A stretch of DNA of 64,000 bases from Diplocloster agilis (GCF_019042275.1 NZ_JAHQCW010000005.1:115190-179189), one strand, 5' to 3'. Positions 39,024-47,791 are shown, numbered from the stretch's first letter. A program made the numbers and translations. Notes: generated from the sequence alone by a model not told the origin.

Positions 39024-40235
39024 ATGTTAACATTAGAAAGTTTTGAGGAAGCATCAGAGGTCGTCAAGAAGGTTACAACCGCCACGGAATTGGTATACAG
39101 CGACTATTTCAGCGCCAGAACCGGGAACCGGGTTTATTTTAAACCGGAAAATATGCAGGTGACAGGAGCCTATAAGATCCGCGGCGCCTATTACAAGATC
39201 AGCACGCTTACGGAAGAGGAAAGAAGCAAGGGGCTGATTACCGCTTCCGCAGGCAATCACGCCCAGGGTGTTGCGTATGCGGCAAAAGAGTTCGGCTGTA
39301 AGGCGGTCATCGTGATGCCTACTACCACGCCACTTATGAAGGTGAACCGTACGAAGAGCTACGGGGCTGAAGTGGTGCTGGCGGGAGACGTCTATGATGA
39401 GGCATGCGCCAAGGCCTACGAGCTGGCGGAAGAATACGGCTATACCTTTATCCATCCCTTCGACGATCTGGCAGTGGCGACCGGTCAGGGAACCATCGCG
39501 ATGGAGATCGTCAAAGAACTTCCGCTGGTGGATTATATTCTGGTACCTATCGGCGGCGGCGGCCTTGCAACCGGGGTATCCACACTGGCCAAGCTCCTGA
39601 ATCCGAAGATCCAGGTGATCGGCGTGGAGCCTGCCGGAGCCAACTGTCTGCAGGAATCCATCAAAGCGGGCAAAGTGGTCAGCCTCCCCGCCGTGAACAC
39701 CATCGCGGACGGCACCGCGGTCAAAACCCCCGGCAGCAACATTTTTCCCTTTATCCAGCAGAATCTGGATGACATTATCACCGTGGAGGACGACGAACTG
39801 GTCGTATCCTTCCTGGATATGGTAGAAAACCACAAGATGATCGTGGAGAATTCCGGCCTGCTGACTGTGGCCGCCTTAAAACATCTGCCTTCCAAAAATA
39901 AAAAAGTCGTATCCATCCTAAGCGGCGGCAATATGGACGTAATCACCATGGCCTCTGTGGTGCAGCACGGCCTGATCCAGAGAGACCGGATCTTCACCGT
40001 ATCGGTACTCCTGCCCGACAAGCCCGGCGAGCTGGTCCAGGTGGCCGGCATTATCGCCAAAGAGCAGGGCAACGTTATCAAGCTGGATCACAACCAGTTC
40101 GTGGCTGTGAACCGGAACGCGGCGGTGGAATTAAAGATAACCATGGAGGCCTTCGGCACCGATCACAAGAACCAGATCGTCAAGGCCCTGGAGAAGAACG
40201 GTTACCGGCCGAAGATCATCCGGCCCAACCTGTAA
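39024..40235 (+). CDS. ilvA: Threonine ammonia-lyase with C-terminal ACT-type domain
   Basis: The protein has 403 residues, with its start three bases after the ftsY stop. The PLP lysine lies in VTGAYKIRGAYYK. The substrate loop is TASAGNHAQGVAYAA and the phosphate-binding loop is VPIGGGGLATG. The C-terminal 80 residues (FTVSVLLPDKPGELVQVAGI) form one ACT-like regulatory domain. It deaminates threonine to 2-oxobutyrate. With a single ACT domain it could be either the catabolic or biosynthetic form; the symbol follows common use. Its place behind ftsY is unusual but seen in Clostridia. Confidence 0.88.
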   Translation: MLTLESFEEASEVVKKVTTATELVYSDYFSARTGNRVYFKPENMQVTGAYKIRGAYYKISTLTEEERSKGLITASAGNHAQGVAYAAKEFGCKAVIVMPTTTPLMKVNRTKSYGAEVVLAGDVYDEACAKAYELAEEYGYTFIHPFDDLAVATGQGTIAMEIVKELPLVDYILVPIGGGGLATGVSTLAKLLNPKIQVIGVEPAGANCLQESIKAGKVVSLPAVNTIADGTAVKTPGSNIFPFIQQNLDDIITVEDDELVVSFLDMVENHKMIVENSGLLTVAALKHLPSKNKKVVSILSGGNMDVITMASVVQHGLIQRDRIFTVSVLLPDKPGELVQVAGIIAKEQGNVIKLDHNQFVAVNRNAAVELKITMEAFGTDHKNQIVKALEKNGYRPKIIRPNL

Positions 40236-40278
40236 GCGTTTGGATTATCAAAAGAGGCTGTGAAAAAACAGTCTGAAT

Positions 40279-40336
40279 ACGAAGAGGGCTTTCGTCTTTG
40301 CGTTGCTGAGACGGTAAGCCCTCTTCGTGTTTTTTA
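40279..40336. terminator. Bidirectional terminator between ilvA and the ModE-like gene
   Basis: ACGAAGAGGGCTT (40279-40291) pairs perfectly with AAGCCCTCTTCGT (40316-40328) and is followed by TTTTTT. It serves ilvA and probably also the convergent ModE-like gene. Confidence 0.88.
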
Positions 40337-40339
40337 AAA

Positions 40340-40687
40340 TTAAGAAAAATATTTGTGAAACAGCGCGTCGACGCTGCTCTGGGCTTCGGCCATAAAAGCA
40401 TTGTAGCGTTCCAGCATTTCTTCGGCTTCAGGCGTCAGATGAGACCCTCCGCCCTGGCTGCCGCCAATGGTACCTTCCAGGAGTGAAAATCCCAGATCCT
40501 GCTCCGCGCGGCCGATTATTTTCCAGCCTTTGCTGTAGGACATATTAATGGATGCGCAGGCCTGGCGCAGGGAATGGGTTTCTTTTACCAGGGAAAGTAT
40601 GGTGGCTACTCCCGGCCCGAAGTCGGGCTGTTCGTTAAAAACCTGGATTTTTAATTTGTATTTCCGGGGATACGGTATAGATGCCAT
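40340..40687 (-). CDS. ModE-like LysR-type HTH protein
   Basis: The protein has 115 residues, starting at ATG 40687 after ACGAGGT. It consists only of a ModE N-terminal-type winged helix: LVKETHSLRQACASINMSYS, KGWKIIGRAEQDLGFSLLEG, then GGSQGGGSHLTPEAEEML. No molybdate-binding (TOBE) domain is present. Single-domain relatives regulate molybdate or formate-related genes in anaerobes, but no such gene lies nearby. Confidence 0.82.
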   Translation of the reverse strand: MASIPYPRKYKLKIQVFNEQPDFGPGVATILSLVKETHSLRQACASINMSYSKGWKIIGRAEQDLGFSLLEGTIGGSQGGGSHLTPEAEEMLERYNAFMAEAQSSVDALFHKYFS

Positions 40688-40867
40688 AATGTACCTCGTC
40701 TTTCGTGCGGTTCCGCTATAACATTCCGGTTTTATAGGTTAGCTGCGCTGCTATTTTATAATCTATCCTCTAGTTTAATTCACTTGTTGATGCTTGTCAA
40801 ATCAACGGGGAAAATATCTCCATTTTATAATAGACCGCCCGATGTGAGACAAGAATAAAATGACATC

Positions 40868-40898
40868 CCATAGAGTATAGTAATATATTCCATAGAGT
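40868..40898 (+). promoter_or_regulatory. Tandem 9-bp direct repeats, candidate LytTR binding site
   Basis: CCATAGAGT occurs at 40868-40876 and again at 40890-40898. The start-to-start distance is 22 bp, two helical turns, with a 13-bp spacer. Paired 9-bp direct repeats with 12-13 bp between them are the classic LytTR-domain target form. The second copy abuts the -35 of the LytTR gene itself, so autoregulation is likely. Confidence 0.6.
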
Positions 40899-40926
40899 TG
40901 ACAACCCTAAAATATGGGTATATAAT
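40898..40926 (+). promoter_or_regulatory. Consensus promoter of the LytTR regulator gene
   Basis: TTGACA (40898-40903), exactly 17 nt, and TATAAT (40921-40926). The upstream direct repeats overlap the first base of the -35. Confidence 0.85.
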
Positions 40927-40975
40927 TTCATTAAAAATGGTGAAGAAGAAAAGGTTCTGGTAATGTGGAGAGATT

Positions 40976-41743
40976 ATGGTTAAAATTGCAGTTTACGATC
41001 AACGAACCGATGTGGTAAACCGGATTCTATGCACTTTGAGATTGCGGTATGGATACCGGGTTGCAGCCAGGGGATTCACGGATCTGGAGTCCTTCCGGGA
41101 AGGACTTCTCTTGCAATGGCCGCCGGATATTGCGGTTTTGAATATAGCCGTTGATATGGATGCTTGTATCGGTACAGCGAAAAAGATTCAGGAGGCATAT
41201 GGGAGGATTCCGTTTATTTTTCTCATGGATTCTTATTGTGAACTGGCGAAAGTCTTTCAGGTGAATACCGCAGCCTGCCTGAAACTGCCGTTGCAGCCGG
41301 TGAAAATGACGGCGGCGGTGGATCATTTGATGAACGAAAAGAAGGAAAGGGACAGGGAAGTCCTGCTGGTTAAAAATCAGTCCGGAATGGAACTCATCCC
41401 GTGTGAGGAGATATGGAGTATTGGCAGCTGCAGACATACGGTCACTGTTTATGGACAGAAGAATATCTGGAAGTGTTACGGAAAATTGGATGAGATGATG
41501 GAACGTCTCCCCTGGTATTTTCTGCGTTGTCATCAGAGCTGGATTGTCAATATGGAAAAATTAAAAGAAGTGCAGAACTCTTATATCGAGATGGATAGTG
41601 CAAAGAGAATCCCGGTGAGCAGAAACCGGTGTAAGACCGTCAGAAAATTTACGGAAGAGAATTTTGAAAACATGTTGGAAAACCAGGAAGATAAAAGAAT
41701 CCGAATATGTGTATCTGAGTCTGAAAAAGCGGCGCATGAATAA
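40976..41743 (+). CDS. LytTR-family response regulator with degenerate receiver
   Basis: The protein has 255 residues. The N-terminal region folds like a receiver (IAVYDQRTDVVNRIL, then DIAVLNIAVDMD), but the usual phospho-acceptor Asp is Asn56. A lysine is present in CLKLPLQP. The C-terminal LytTR DNA-binding domain (about 128-235) shows YFLRCHQSWIVNMEKLKEV and IPVSRNRCKTVRKF. It is probably not controlled by normal Asp phosphorylation. No histidine kinase adjoins it. Matching 22-bp-spaced repeats lie upstream of its own promoter and upstream of the convergent XRE gene. Confidence 0.85.
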   Translation: MVKIAVYDQRTDVVNRILCTLRLRYGYRVAARGFTDLESFREGLLLQWPPDIAVLNIAVDMDACIGTAKKIQEAYGRIPFIFLMDSYCELAKVFQVNTAACLKLPLQPVKMTAAVDHLMNEKKERDREVLLVKNQSGMELIPCEEIWSIGSCRHTVTVYGQKNIWKCYGKLDEMMERLPWYFLRCHQSWIVNMEKLKEVQNSYIEMDSAKRIPVSRNRCKTVRKFTEENFENMLENQEDKRIRICVSESEKAAHE

Positions 41744-41820
41744 CCGTATATAATAAGAAAGAATTTATTTTATCCGGGATCTTTTGTTTATGATATCATA
41801 GGGACAAAATTCAGGAATTG

Positions 41821-42162
41821 CTAGGATGATTTCATCCTTATTGCATTGATAAACTCTGTCAATATGCGTATCGCTGATTCCCGGGATGCGTCGTCAAGAG
41901 AATTCAATAATTCAAGTATCATGTCATTTTGATATCCGGCGTGGTTGCCAAAGATTAAGTAATCGGCGGATATATTGCATCCGGAACATATTTTAAAAAT
42001 AGTTTTTGAAGTGATGCTTTTTTTACCGCTCTCCACCGCAGCCAGAAAACTTTCGGAAATATCACATATTTCACAGAACTGTTCTCTTGACATTTGAAGA
42101 GCTTCCCGGACTTCCCGGATCCGGAGTCCGACTAATAGGTTAAAATCTTTGTTTATCTCCAC
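41821..42162 (-). CDS. XRE-family HTH regulator
   Basis: The protein has 113 residues, starting at GTG 42162, seven bases after AAGGAG (42171-42176). The HTH_3 domain covers residues 8-70 (GLRIREVREALQMSREQFCE, ICDISESFLAAVESGKKSIT). The C-terminal 40 residues are an acidic helix (DMILELLNSLDDASRESAIR). It is probably a small repressor. It converges on the LytTR gene, and the site at 42229-42260 suggests LytTR control. Confidence 0.82.
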   Translation of the reverse strand: MEINKDFNLLVGLRIREVREALQMSREQFCEICDISESFLAAVESGKKSITSKTIFKICSGCNISADYLIFGNHAGYQNDMILELLNSLDDASRESAIRILTEFINAIRMKSS

Positions 42163-42228
42163 GTGATCGCTCCTTACTTGTTCCTGTCATCATATATAGT
42201 GTAACAAAAAAAGGTAATTAAAAAATAT

Positions 42229-42260
42229 TCTATAGAGCATGATAAAATACCCTATAGAAT
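42229..42260 (-). promoter_or_regulatory. Second 22-bp-spaced direct repeat, upstream of the XRE gene
   Basis: CTATAGA occurs at 42230-42236 and 42252-42258, again exactly 22 bp apart. The flanks fit the same YCYATAGARY pattern as the pair at 40868-40898. It lies 67 bp upstream of the XRE start, where an activator would bind. Confidence 0.55.
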
Positions 42261-42273
42261 AATAATGGAACTT

Positions 42274-43737
42274 TCACGAATTGTGTTTTTCTGTATGGTG
42301 TGAATCTTCAATCGCAGGATTGCTGATAATATTTCCCTTGTAATCGAGCCGGGTTCCGTGACATGGGCAATCCCAGGACTTTTCATCGGGATTCCAGCTG
42401 AGGGTGCAGCCAAGATGCGGACATCGCAGATGGACCAGCGATACATTGCCGTTCTCATCCCGGTAGGCTCCCAGCAGTTCGCCGTCCTTTTCCACCACAC
42501 CCCCCTGTCCATTTTTCAGATCTTCGATCTTAACTGCGTTCTTTCGGGCTTTTCGCCCGATCAGGCTGCGTACCGCATGTCCGATCTCATTGGCATAATT
42601 CCCAAACTCAGAGAGTTCATCAAAGCGCTTCGGCAAAAACACGTCCTGGCAGGCATTCGGCTGCCCGGTCAGGATATCCGTCAGAAGCTTGGCCGCGACC
42701 ATGGAAGTAGTCATTCCCCATTCCTGAAAGCCTGTGGCCAGATAAAGATTGGGGGTGAACAGAGAATATCTTCCTATATAAGGCAGGCCGTCCAGAGTAA
42801 CGCAATCCTGAGCAGACCAGTGATATTCCTCCCTGGCGTTCGGATAGAGCTGCCTTGCTTTTGCACGCAGCCTGTCGTAGAAGCCGCCCTGAATATTTTC
42901 TCCCGTGCGGTGGTTCCCGCCGCCGATGATCAGATAATCTCCGTAAGAACGGAACGTGCAGCCATCTTTGGAGGCGTTCACGTACATTCCCGATAAGGCG
43001 GGCACGCCGGATAAGGCCAGCGTGTAGGAACGCTCCTGGTGCATCCTGGTAAAATAAAGTCCGGGCATATTGATAAAAGGATAGTGTGTAGTGATGATGA
43101 TATGCCTGGCATGTACCTGATATCCTGCCTGCGTATATACCGTATTTTTTTTGACCTTTACGGCCATAGTATGTTCATAGATGTTCAGGTGTGCTGCCAG
43201 TTGCCATAGAAACTTAAGCGGATGAAACTGCGCCTGGTCCTCATATCGGACTGCCCCGGTTACGGGAAAGGGCAGTTCCGTTCCGGTTACCATAGACACG
43301 GGGAGACCAAAAGACGCGGCAGCTTTATATTCCGCCTCAAGGGCAGTGGTATCCCCGGTTGCATAGAGATAGCAGGGCAGTATCTCAAATCCGCAGTCTA
43401 TCTGTTCGGTTTCGATCAGATCCCGGTAGGCAAAGACCGCTTTTTGATTTGCAATCGCATAACTGCCGGCCGATTTTTTTCCAATTTGTCGTAGCAGCCG
43501 GTCGTAGATCAAACCGTGGCATGCGGTGATCTTGGCAGTTGTGTGGGAAGTGATACCGCTGCCGACGGTGTTCCCTTCCAGCACCGCTACCTTGACGCCC
43601 TGTTTCATCAGGTGATAGGCGGTTAAGATCCCGGCCATACCGGCGCCGATGACTACCGCTTCCGTATCCAGATCCTGATCCAGAACGGGAAAATCTTTTT
43701 TATATTTCCCGGAATTTTTAATCCATAGAGAGTCCAT
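42274..43737 (-). CDS. FAD-dependent oxidoreductase with C-terminal Rieske domain (YhfW-like)
   Basis: The protein has 487 residues from ATG 43737 after CGAGGT; the longer frame from 43782 is less likely. The Rossmann motif AVVIGAGMAGILTAYHL binds FAD in a DAO/GlpO-type domain (about 25-380). The last 95 residues are a Rieske [2Fe-2S] domain with CPHLGC and CPCHGTRL. The architecture matches B. subtilis YhfW, whose substrate is unknown. It is divergent from the BMC operon. Confidence 0.87.
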   Translation of the reverse strand: MDSLWIKNSGKYKKDFPVLDQDLDTEAVVIGAGMAGILTAYHLMKQGVKVAVLEGNTVGSGITSHTTAKITACHGLIYDRLLRQIGKKSAGSYAIANQKAVFAYRDLIETEQIDCGFEILPCYLYATGDTTALEAEYKAAASFGLPVSMVTGTELPFPVTGAVRYEDQAQFHPLKFLWQLAAHLNIYEHTMAVKVKKNTVYTQAGYQVHARHIIITTHYPFINMPGLYFTRMHQERSYTLALSGVPALSGMYVNASKDGCTFRSYGDYLIIGGGNHRTGENIQGGFYDRLRAKARQLYPNAREEYHWSAQDCVTLDGLPYIGRYSLFTPNLYLATGFQEWGMTTSMVAAKLLTDILTGQPNACQDVFLPKRFDELSEFGNYANEIGHAVRSLIGRKARKNAVKIEDLKNGQGGVVEKDGELLGAYRDENGNVSLVHLRCPHLGCTLSWNPDEKSWDCPCHGTRLDYKGNIISNPAIEDSHHTEKHNS

Positions 43738-43813
43738 GTAAGTCACCTCGCTTAGAGTATGACACAATGCCAATATTTTCATACGAAAAACCCGAAAATT
43801 CTTTATAAATGTG

Positions 43814-43841
43814 TTGATTTTGAATAAACAAGTGGTAGAAT
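43814..43841 (+). promoter_or_regulatory. Candidate promoter of the BMC operon
   Basis: TTGATT (43814-43819), 16-nt spacer and TAGAAT (43836-43841). An A/C-rich, structure-poor leader of about 50 nt leads to AAGGAGG and the ATG at 43898. Confidence 0.55.
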
Positions 43842-43897
43842 AAGCTTAAAGTCAAAACAAAACAACACAAACAAACATATTAAGGAGGATTTATTTC

Positions 43898-44704
43898 ATG
43901 GCTAACGAGTATGAAATTAAAAAACAAATCTGTGATATCGGTAAGAGAATCTACAACCGGAACATGGTTGCGGCAAACGACGGTAATATTTCCGTAAAGC
44001 TGAATGATCATGAGTTCCTGTGTACCCCTACCGGTGTATCCAAAGGTTTCATGACCCCTGAGTATATCTGTAAAGTAGACGAAAACGGTAACTGCCTGCA
44101 GGCAAACGGAAACTTCCGTCCTTCTTCTGAAATCAAGATGCATATGAGAGTGTACAAATTAAGACCTGACGTAGGTTCCGTAGTACATGCTCATCCTACT
44201 TTCGCAACTTCCTTCGCTATCGCCGGTATTCCTTTGACCCAGCCGATCATGCCGGAAGCTGTTATCGCTCTTGGCTGCGTACCGATCGCTGAGTACGGCA
44301 CCCCTTCTACCGATGAGATCCCGGATGCTGTTGAAAAATACCTGCCTTACTATGATGCAGTATTACTTGAGAACCACGGCGCACTGAGCTATGCAGGAGA
44401 TCTGTTAAGCGCATATTTAAAGATGGAATCCGTAGAATTCTATGCGGAATTATTGTACAAGTCCAGAATGCTTGGCGGACCGAAGGAATTCGATAAAGAT
44501 CAGATCGCGAAACTGTACGAGATCAGAAGAAAAATGGGTCTGCCCGGAAAACATCCCGCGAACCTGTGTGCGGAATTAGGCGGCAAATGTGACGGCGGAT
44601 GCCATGGCGCATGCAGCTGCGGCGCAGATAAGAAAGAGGATGCCGCGGATGTGGAAAAGATCGTTGCAGAAGTAACCAAAAAAATCCTCGAGCAGATGAG
44701 ATAA
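43898..44704 (+). CDS. fucA: Class II aldolase (L-fuculose/rhamnulose-1-phosphate type) with C-terminal targeting helix
   Basis: The protein has 268 residues. Core: NRNMVAANDGNISVKL, the catalytic Glu in RPSSEIKMHMRVY, zinc ligands in VVHAHPTFATSFA and the third His in LLENHGALSY. These are the class II fuculose-phosphate aldolase signatures (about 215 residues). A Cys/Gly-rich linker and a terminal helix DVEKIVAEVTKKILEQM are added. The helix resembles BMC encapsulation peptides. The reaction yields dihydroxyacetone phosphate and lactaldehyde. As first gene of the operon it defines the pathway as deoxy-sugar fermentation. Fuculose versus rhamnulose phosphate cannot be told from sequence. Confidence 0.88.
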   Translation: MANEYEIKKQICDIGKRIYNRNMVAANDGNISVKLNDHEFLCTPTGVSKGFMTPEYICKVDENGNCLQANGNFRPSSEIKMHMRVYKLRPDVGSVVHAHPTFATSFAIAGIPLTQPIMPEAVIALGCVPIAEYGTPSTDEIPDAVEKYLPYYDAVLLENHGALSYAGDLLSAYLKMESVEFYAELLYKSRMLGGPKEFDKDQIAKLYEIRRKMGLPGKHPANLCAELGGKCDGGCHGACSCGADKKEDAADVEKIVAEVTKKILEQMR

Positions 44705-44739
44705 AAGATGTATAAATAAAAAATAAAGGAGGTGTTCCC

Positions 44740-46170
44740 GTGGCTGTAAGTGAACAGGAGATTCAAAATATTGTACGCGGCGTACTGCGCAACATGTCCG
44801 GAGCAGCAGAAACTGTAAATCCGGCGCCGGTACATAACACACAGCCCAAACAGCTCATGGGTATCTTCGAGAACGTAGAAGATGCTATCGCAGCGGCGAA
44901 GAAAGCACAGAAAGAAATTCAGCCGATGCCTTTAGAGTTTCGGGAAAAGATCATTGCCAATATCCGTAAGAAAACGCTTGAGAACGCGAAGCTATTTGCA
45001 GAATTGGGCGTAGAAGAGACCGGTATGGGTAATGTGGGACATAAAATATTGAAACACCAGCTGGTAGCGGAGAAAACACCGGGAACCGAAGACCTGAGTA
45101 CGGTCGCATGGTCCGGAGACAGAGGCCTGACTCTGATCGAGCAGGGTCCCTGGGGAGTCATCGGAGCGGTTACCCCCTCCACGAACCCGACAGAAACCGT
45201 TATCTGTAATTCCATCGGAATGCTGGCAGCCGGAAACGCGGTTGTATTCGCACCCCACCCGGCAGCAAAGAAGGTCTCCAACCTGGCCATCGATATGGTG
45301 AACAGAGCCAGCGTGGAAGTCGGCGGACCTGAGAATCTGGCTACGGCGGTTTACGAGCCTTCGATGGAAGTAAGCCAGGTGATCTTCAAACACAAAGACA
45401 TTCAGCTTCTGGTAGCCACCGGCGGTCCCGGCGTGGTAACCACCGTTCTTTCCTCCGGAAAGAGAGCTTTGGGAGCGGGAGCCGGAAACCCTCCGGTTCT
45501 GGTAGATGAAACTGCTAATGTGCAGAAAGCAGCCGAAGATATCGTAAACGGATGTACCTTTGATAACAATCTGCCCTGTATCGCGGAGAAAGAAGTAGTG
45601 GCCGTGGATCTGATCGCGGACGAACTGATTTACCATATGGAGCAGGCCGGATGCTACAAAGCAAGTCCGGAAGAAGTACAGAAGTTAATCGAAACCGTAT
45701 TCATAGAGAAAAACGGAAGAAGGATTCTGAACAGAAAATGTGTTGGCCGAAGCGCGAAGGTACTGCTGGAGAAGATCGGTGTTACGGTGGGCGATGAGAT
45801 CCGCTGCATCATCTTCGAAGGGGAAAAGACCAATCCGCTGATCTGGGAAGAACTGATGATGCCGATCCTTGGAATCGTTCGTGTCAAGAACGTGGACGAA
45901 GGAATCGCCACCTCAGTGGAACTGGAGCACGGCAACCGTCATTCCGCGCATATGCATTCCACCAGTGTCGTGAACCTGACCAAATACGGTAAAGCGATCG
46001 ACACCGCGATCTTCGTAAAGAACGGCCCTTCCTACGCGGCCTTAGGCTTCGGGGGAGAAGGATATCCGACCTTCACGATCGCCAGCAGAACCGGTGAGGG
46101 ATTGACATCCGCCAAGACCTTTACCAAAATGAGACGCTGTGTTATGTGCGATGCATTGTGCATACGATAG
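44740..46170 (+). CDS. CoA-acylating aldehyde dehydrogenase, BMC-type (PduP/EutE family)
   Basis: The protein has 476 residues, starting at GTG 44740 after GGAGGTG. The N-terminal helix SEQEIQNIVRGVLRNM is an encapsulation peptide, followed by a short linker. The dehydrogenase core has GPWGVIGAVTPSTNPTETVI, AGAGNPPVLVDETA and the catalytic Cys280 in NNLPCIAEKEV. It oxidises lactaldehyde or propionaldehyde to acyl-CoA with NAD+ inside the shell. The product feeds PduL (48968). NADH is recycled by the alcohol dehydrogenase next door. Confidence 0.93.
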   Translation: MAVSEQEIQNIVRGVLRNMSGAAETVNPAPVHNTQPKQLMGIFENVEDAIAAAKKAQKEIQPMPLEFREKIIANIRKKTLENAKLFAELGVEETGMGNVGHKILKHQLVAEKTPGTEDLSTVAWSGDRGLTLIEQGPWGVIGAVTPSTNPTETVICNSIGMLAAGNAVVFAPHPAAKKVSNLAIDMVNRASVEVGGPENLATAVYEPSMEVSQVIFKHKDIQLLVATGGPGVVTTVLSSGKRALGAGAGNPPVLVDETANVQKAAEDIVNGCTFDNNLPCIAEKEVVAVDLIADELIYHMEQAGCYKASPEEVQKLIETVFIEKNGRRILNRKCVGRSAKVLLEKIGVTVGDEIRCIIFEGEKTNPLIWEELMMPILGIVRVKNVDEGIATSVELEHGNRHSAHMHSTSVVNLTKYGKAIDTAIFVKNGPSYAALGFGGEGYPTFTIASRTGEGLTSAKTFTKMRRCVMCDALCIR

Positions 46171-46187
46171 GAGGCAGAAAGACAGAT

Positions 46188-47402
46188 ATGGAACAGGTAA
46201 ATATAGAAGAAATCGTAAAACAGGTATTATCTGAGATGAAAGGAAGCACCGGCAGCCAGGCAGCCGCTCCCGCAAAGAGTGCAGCACCTGCTGGCGCTAT
46301 ACCGAAAACATCCAGAGTAGCGATGCTGACCGGCCTCGAACACTACGACATCAAGGAATATCCGATCCCGGAACTGGGCGACGACGATATCCTGGTCAAA
46401 GTGGAAGGCTGCGGCGTATGCGGTACCGACGCCCATGAATTCAAGAGAGATCCCTTCGGTTTGATCCCGGTTGTCTTAGGACACGAGGGTACCGGCGAGA
46501 TCGTGAAGATGGGTAAAAATGTGAAAGTGGACAGCGCCGGAAAACCTCTGGCATTGGGTGACAAGGTTGTTACCTGTATGATCTTCAAAGACAACCCGGA
46601 CATCACCATGTTCGACCTGAACAAACAGAATGTGGGCGGAGCCGATGTATATGGCTTGCTTCCCGATGACGATATCCATCTGAACGGATGGTTTGCCGAC
46701 TACCTGGTAGTCAGAGGCGGGTCCAGTATCTTCAATGTAAGCGATCTGGATCTGGATTCCAGAATTCTGATCGAGCCCTGCGCTGTTTTGATTCACGCAG
46801 TAGAGCGTGCGAAAACCACAGGCATCTTAAGATTCAACAGCAGAGTAGCCGTACAGGGCTGCGGACCTATCGGTCTGATCTGCATCGCGATCTTAAAGAC
46901 GATGGGAATCCAGAATATCGTAGCTATCGACGGGGAACAGAAACGTCTGGACTTCGCAAAAGAACTGGGAGCTTCCGCAAGTGTCAACTTCAAGGATCAC
47001 AAGGGAATTGAAGAGCTGACCGAGGCTGTGAAGGATGCTTTCGGCGGATACCTGGCAGATTTCGCATTCCAGTGTACCGGATCTCCGGTTGCTCATGCGA
47101 ACATCTACAAATTCATCCGCAACGGCGGCGGACTCTGTGAGCTTGGCTTCTTCATCAACGGCGGAGACGCAACCATCAATCCTCACTTTGATATCTGCTC
47201 CAAAGAGATTACGACGGTTGGTTCCTGGGTATACACCCTGAGAGATTACGCGACCACCTTTGATTTCTTAAAGAGCGCGAAACAGATTGGCCTTCCGATC
47301 AACAAATTGATCACCCACAAGTTCCCGTTGGATCAGATCAATGAGGCGCATCACACGAACCTGAGGATGGAAGGACTTAAGATCGCCATCATCAACGAAT
47401 AA
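46188..47402 (+). CDS. MDR zinc alcohol dehydrogenase with BMC targeting peptide
   Basis: The protein has 404 residues from ATG 46188; the frame continues upstream to 46146 only by overlap with the aldehyde dehydrogenase end. The helix NIEEIVKQVLSEM and an Ala/Pro linker precede the medium-chain dehydrogenase. Catalytic zinc ligands are in GCGVCGTDAHEF and LGHEGTGEI, and the Rossmann segment is VAVQGCGPIGLICIAI. The four-Cys structural zinc lobe usual in this family is missing. It probably reduces lactaldehyde to 1,2-propanediol and regenerates NAD+ in the BMC. It is unrelated to PduQ-type iron alcohol dehydrogenases, the more usual BMC partner. Confidence 0.88.
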   Translation: MEQVNIEEIVKQVLSEMKGSTGSQAAAPAKSAAPAGAIPKTSRVAMLTGLEHYDIKEYPIPELGDDDILVKVEGCGVCGTDAHEFKRDPFGLIPVVLGHEGTGEIVKMGKNVKVDSAGKPLALGDKVVTCMIFKDNPDITMFDLNKQNVGGADVYGLLPDDDIHLNGWFADYLVVRGGSSIFNVSDLDLDSRILIEPCAVLIHAVERAKTTGILRFNSRVAVQGCGPIGLICIAILKTMGIQNIVAIDGEQKRLDFAKELGASASVNFKDHKGIEELTEAVKDAFGGYLADFAFQCTGSPVAHANIYKFIRNGGGLCELGFFINGGDATINPHFDICSKEITTVGSWVYTLRDYATTFDFLKSAKQIGLPINKLITHKFPLDQINEAHHTNLRMEGLKIAIINE

Positions 47403-47416
47403 AGGTGGAATGAGCA

Positions 47417-47725
47417 ATGGCAGGTCAGGCAGTTGGATTGTTAGAAGTATTTGGCTGTGTAGCGGCTTTTGTAGCGGCAGATGCAGCGGCAAAGGCGGGC
47501 AATGTCTCGATTGAATCACTGGATAAGAACAAACCGGCCAATGCAGACGCACTACCCGTACCGCTGATCATGTGCCTGAAAATCCGCGGTCCGGTTGCAG
47601 ATGTGAGAGCTGCCATGGAGGCGGCCAAAGCAGCAGCCAGCAGCATCACCGGGGTAGTTACCGAATATATTATTCCGGCTCCGGATGAGAATACGGAGAA
47701 GATGTTGAAAATCAGTGCAATATAA
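47417..47725 (+). CDS. BMC shell protein, hexamer type (BMC-H), divergent
   Basis: The protein has 102 residues and one BMC domain (AVGLLEVFGCVAAFVAADAA, then PLIMCLKIRGPVADVRAAME). It is longer in the loop after strand 2 (ESLDKNKPANADALP) than the two PduA-like copies nearby. It forms a hexameric tile of the shell facet. It differs enough from its neighbours to have a distinct pore. Confidence 0.9.
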   Translation: MAGQAVGLLEVFGCVAAFVAADAAAKAGNVSIESLDKNKPANADALPVPLIMCLKIRGPVADVRAAMEAAKAAASSITGVVTEYIIPAPDENTEKMLKISAI

Positions 47726-47791
47726 GATATGATGTTGAAATAGAATGTATAGTAAATGAAAAGCAAACGCCCTTAAGGAGGATTTTTAATT

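Noticed and set aside
42358..42996. 212-residue plus-strand open frame
   Set aside because: It is antisense to the FAD/Rieske gene, which has clear motifs.
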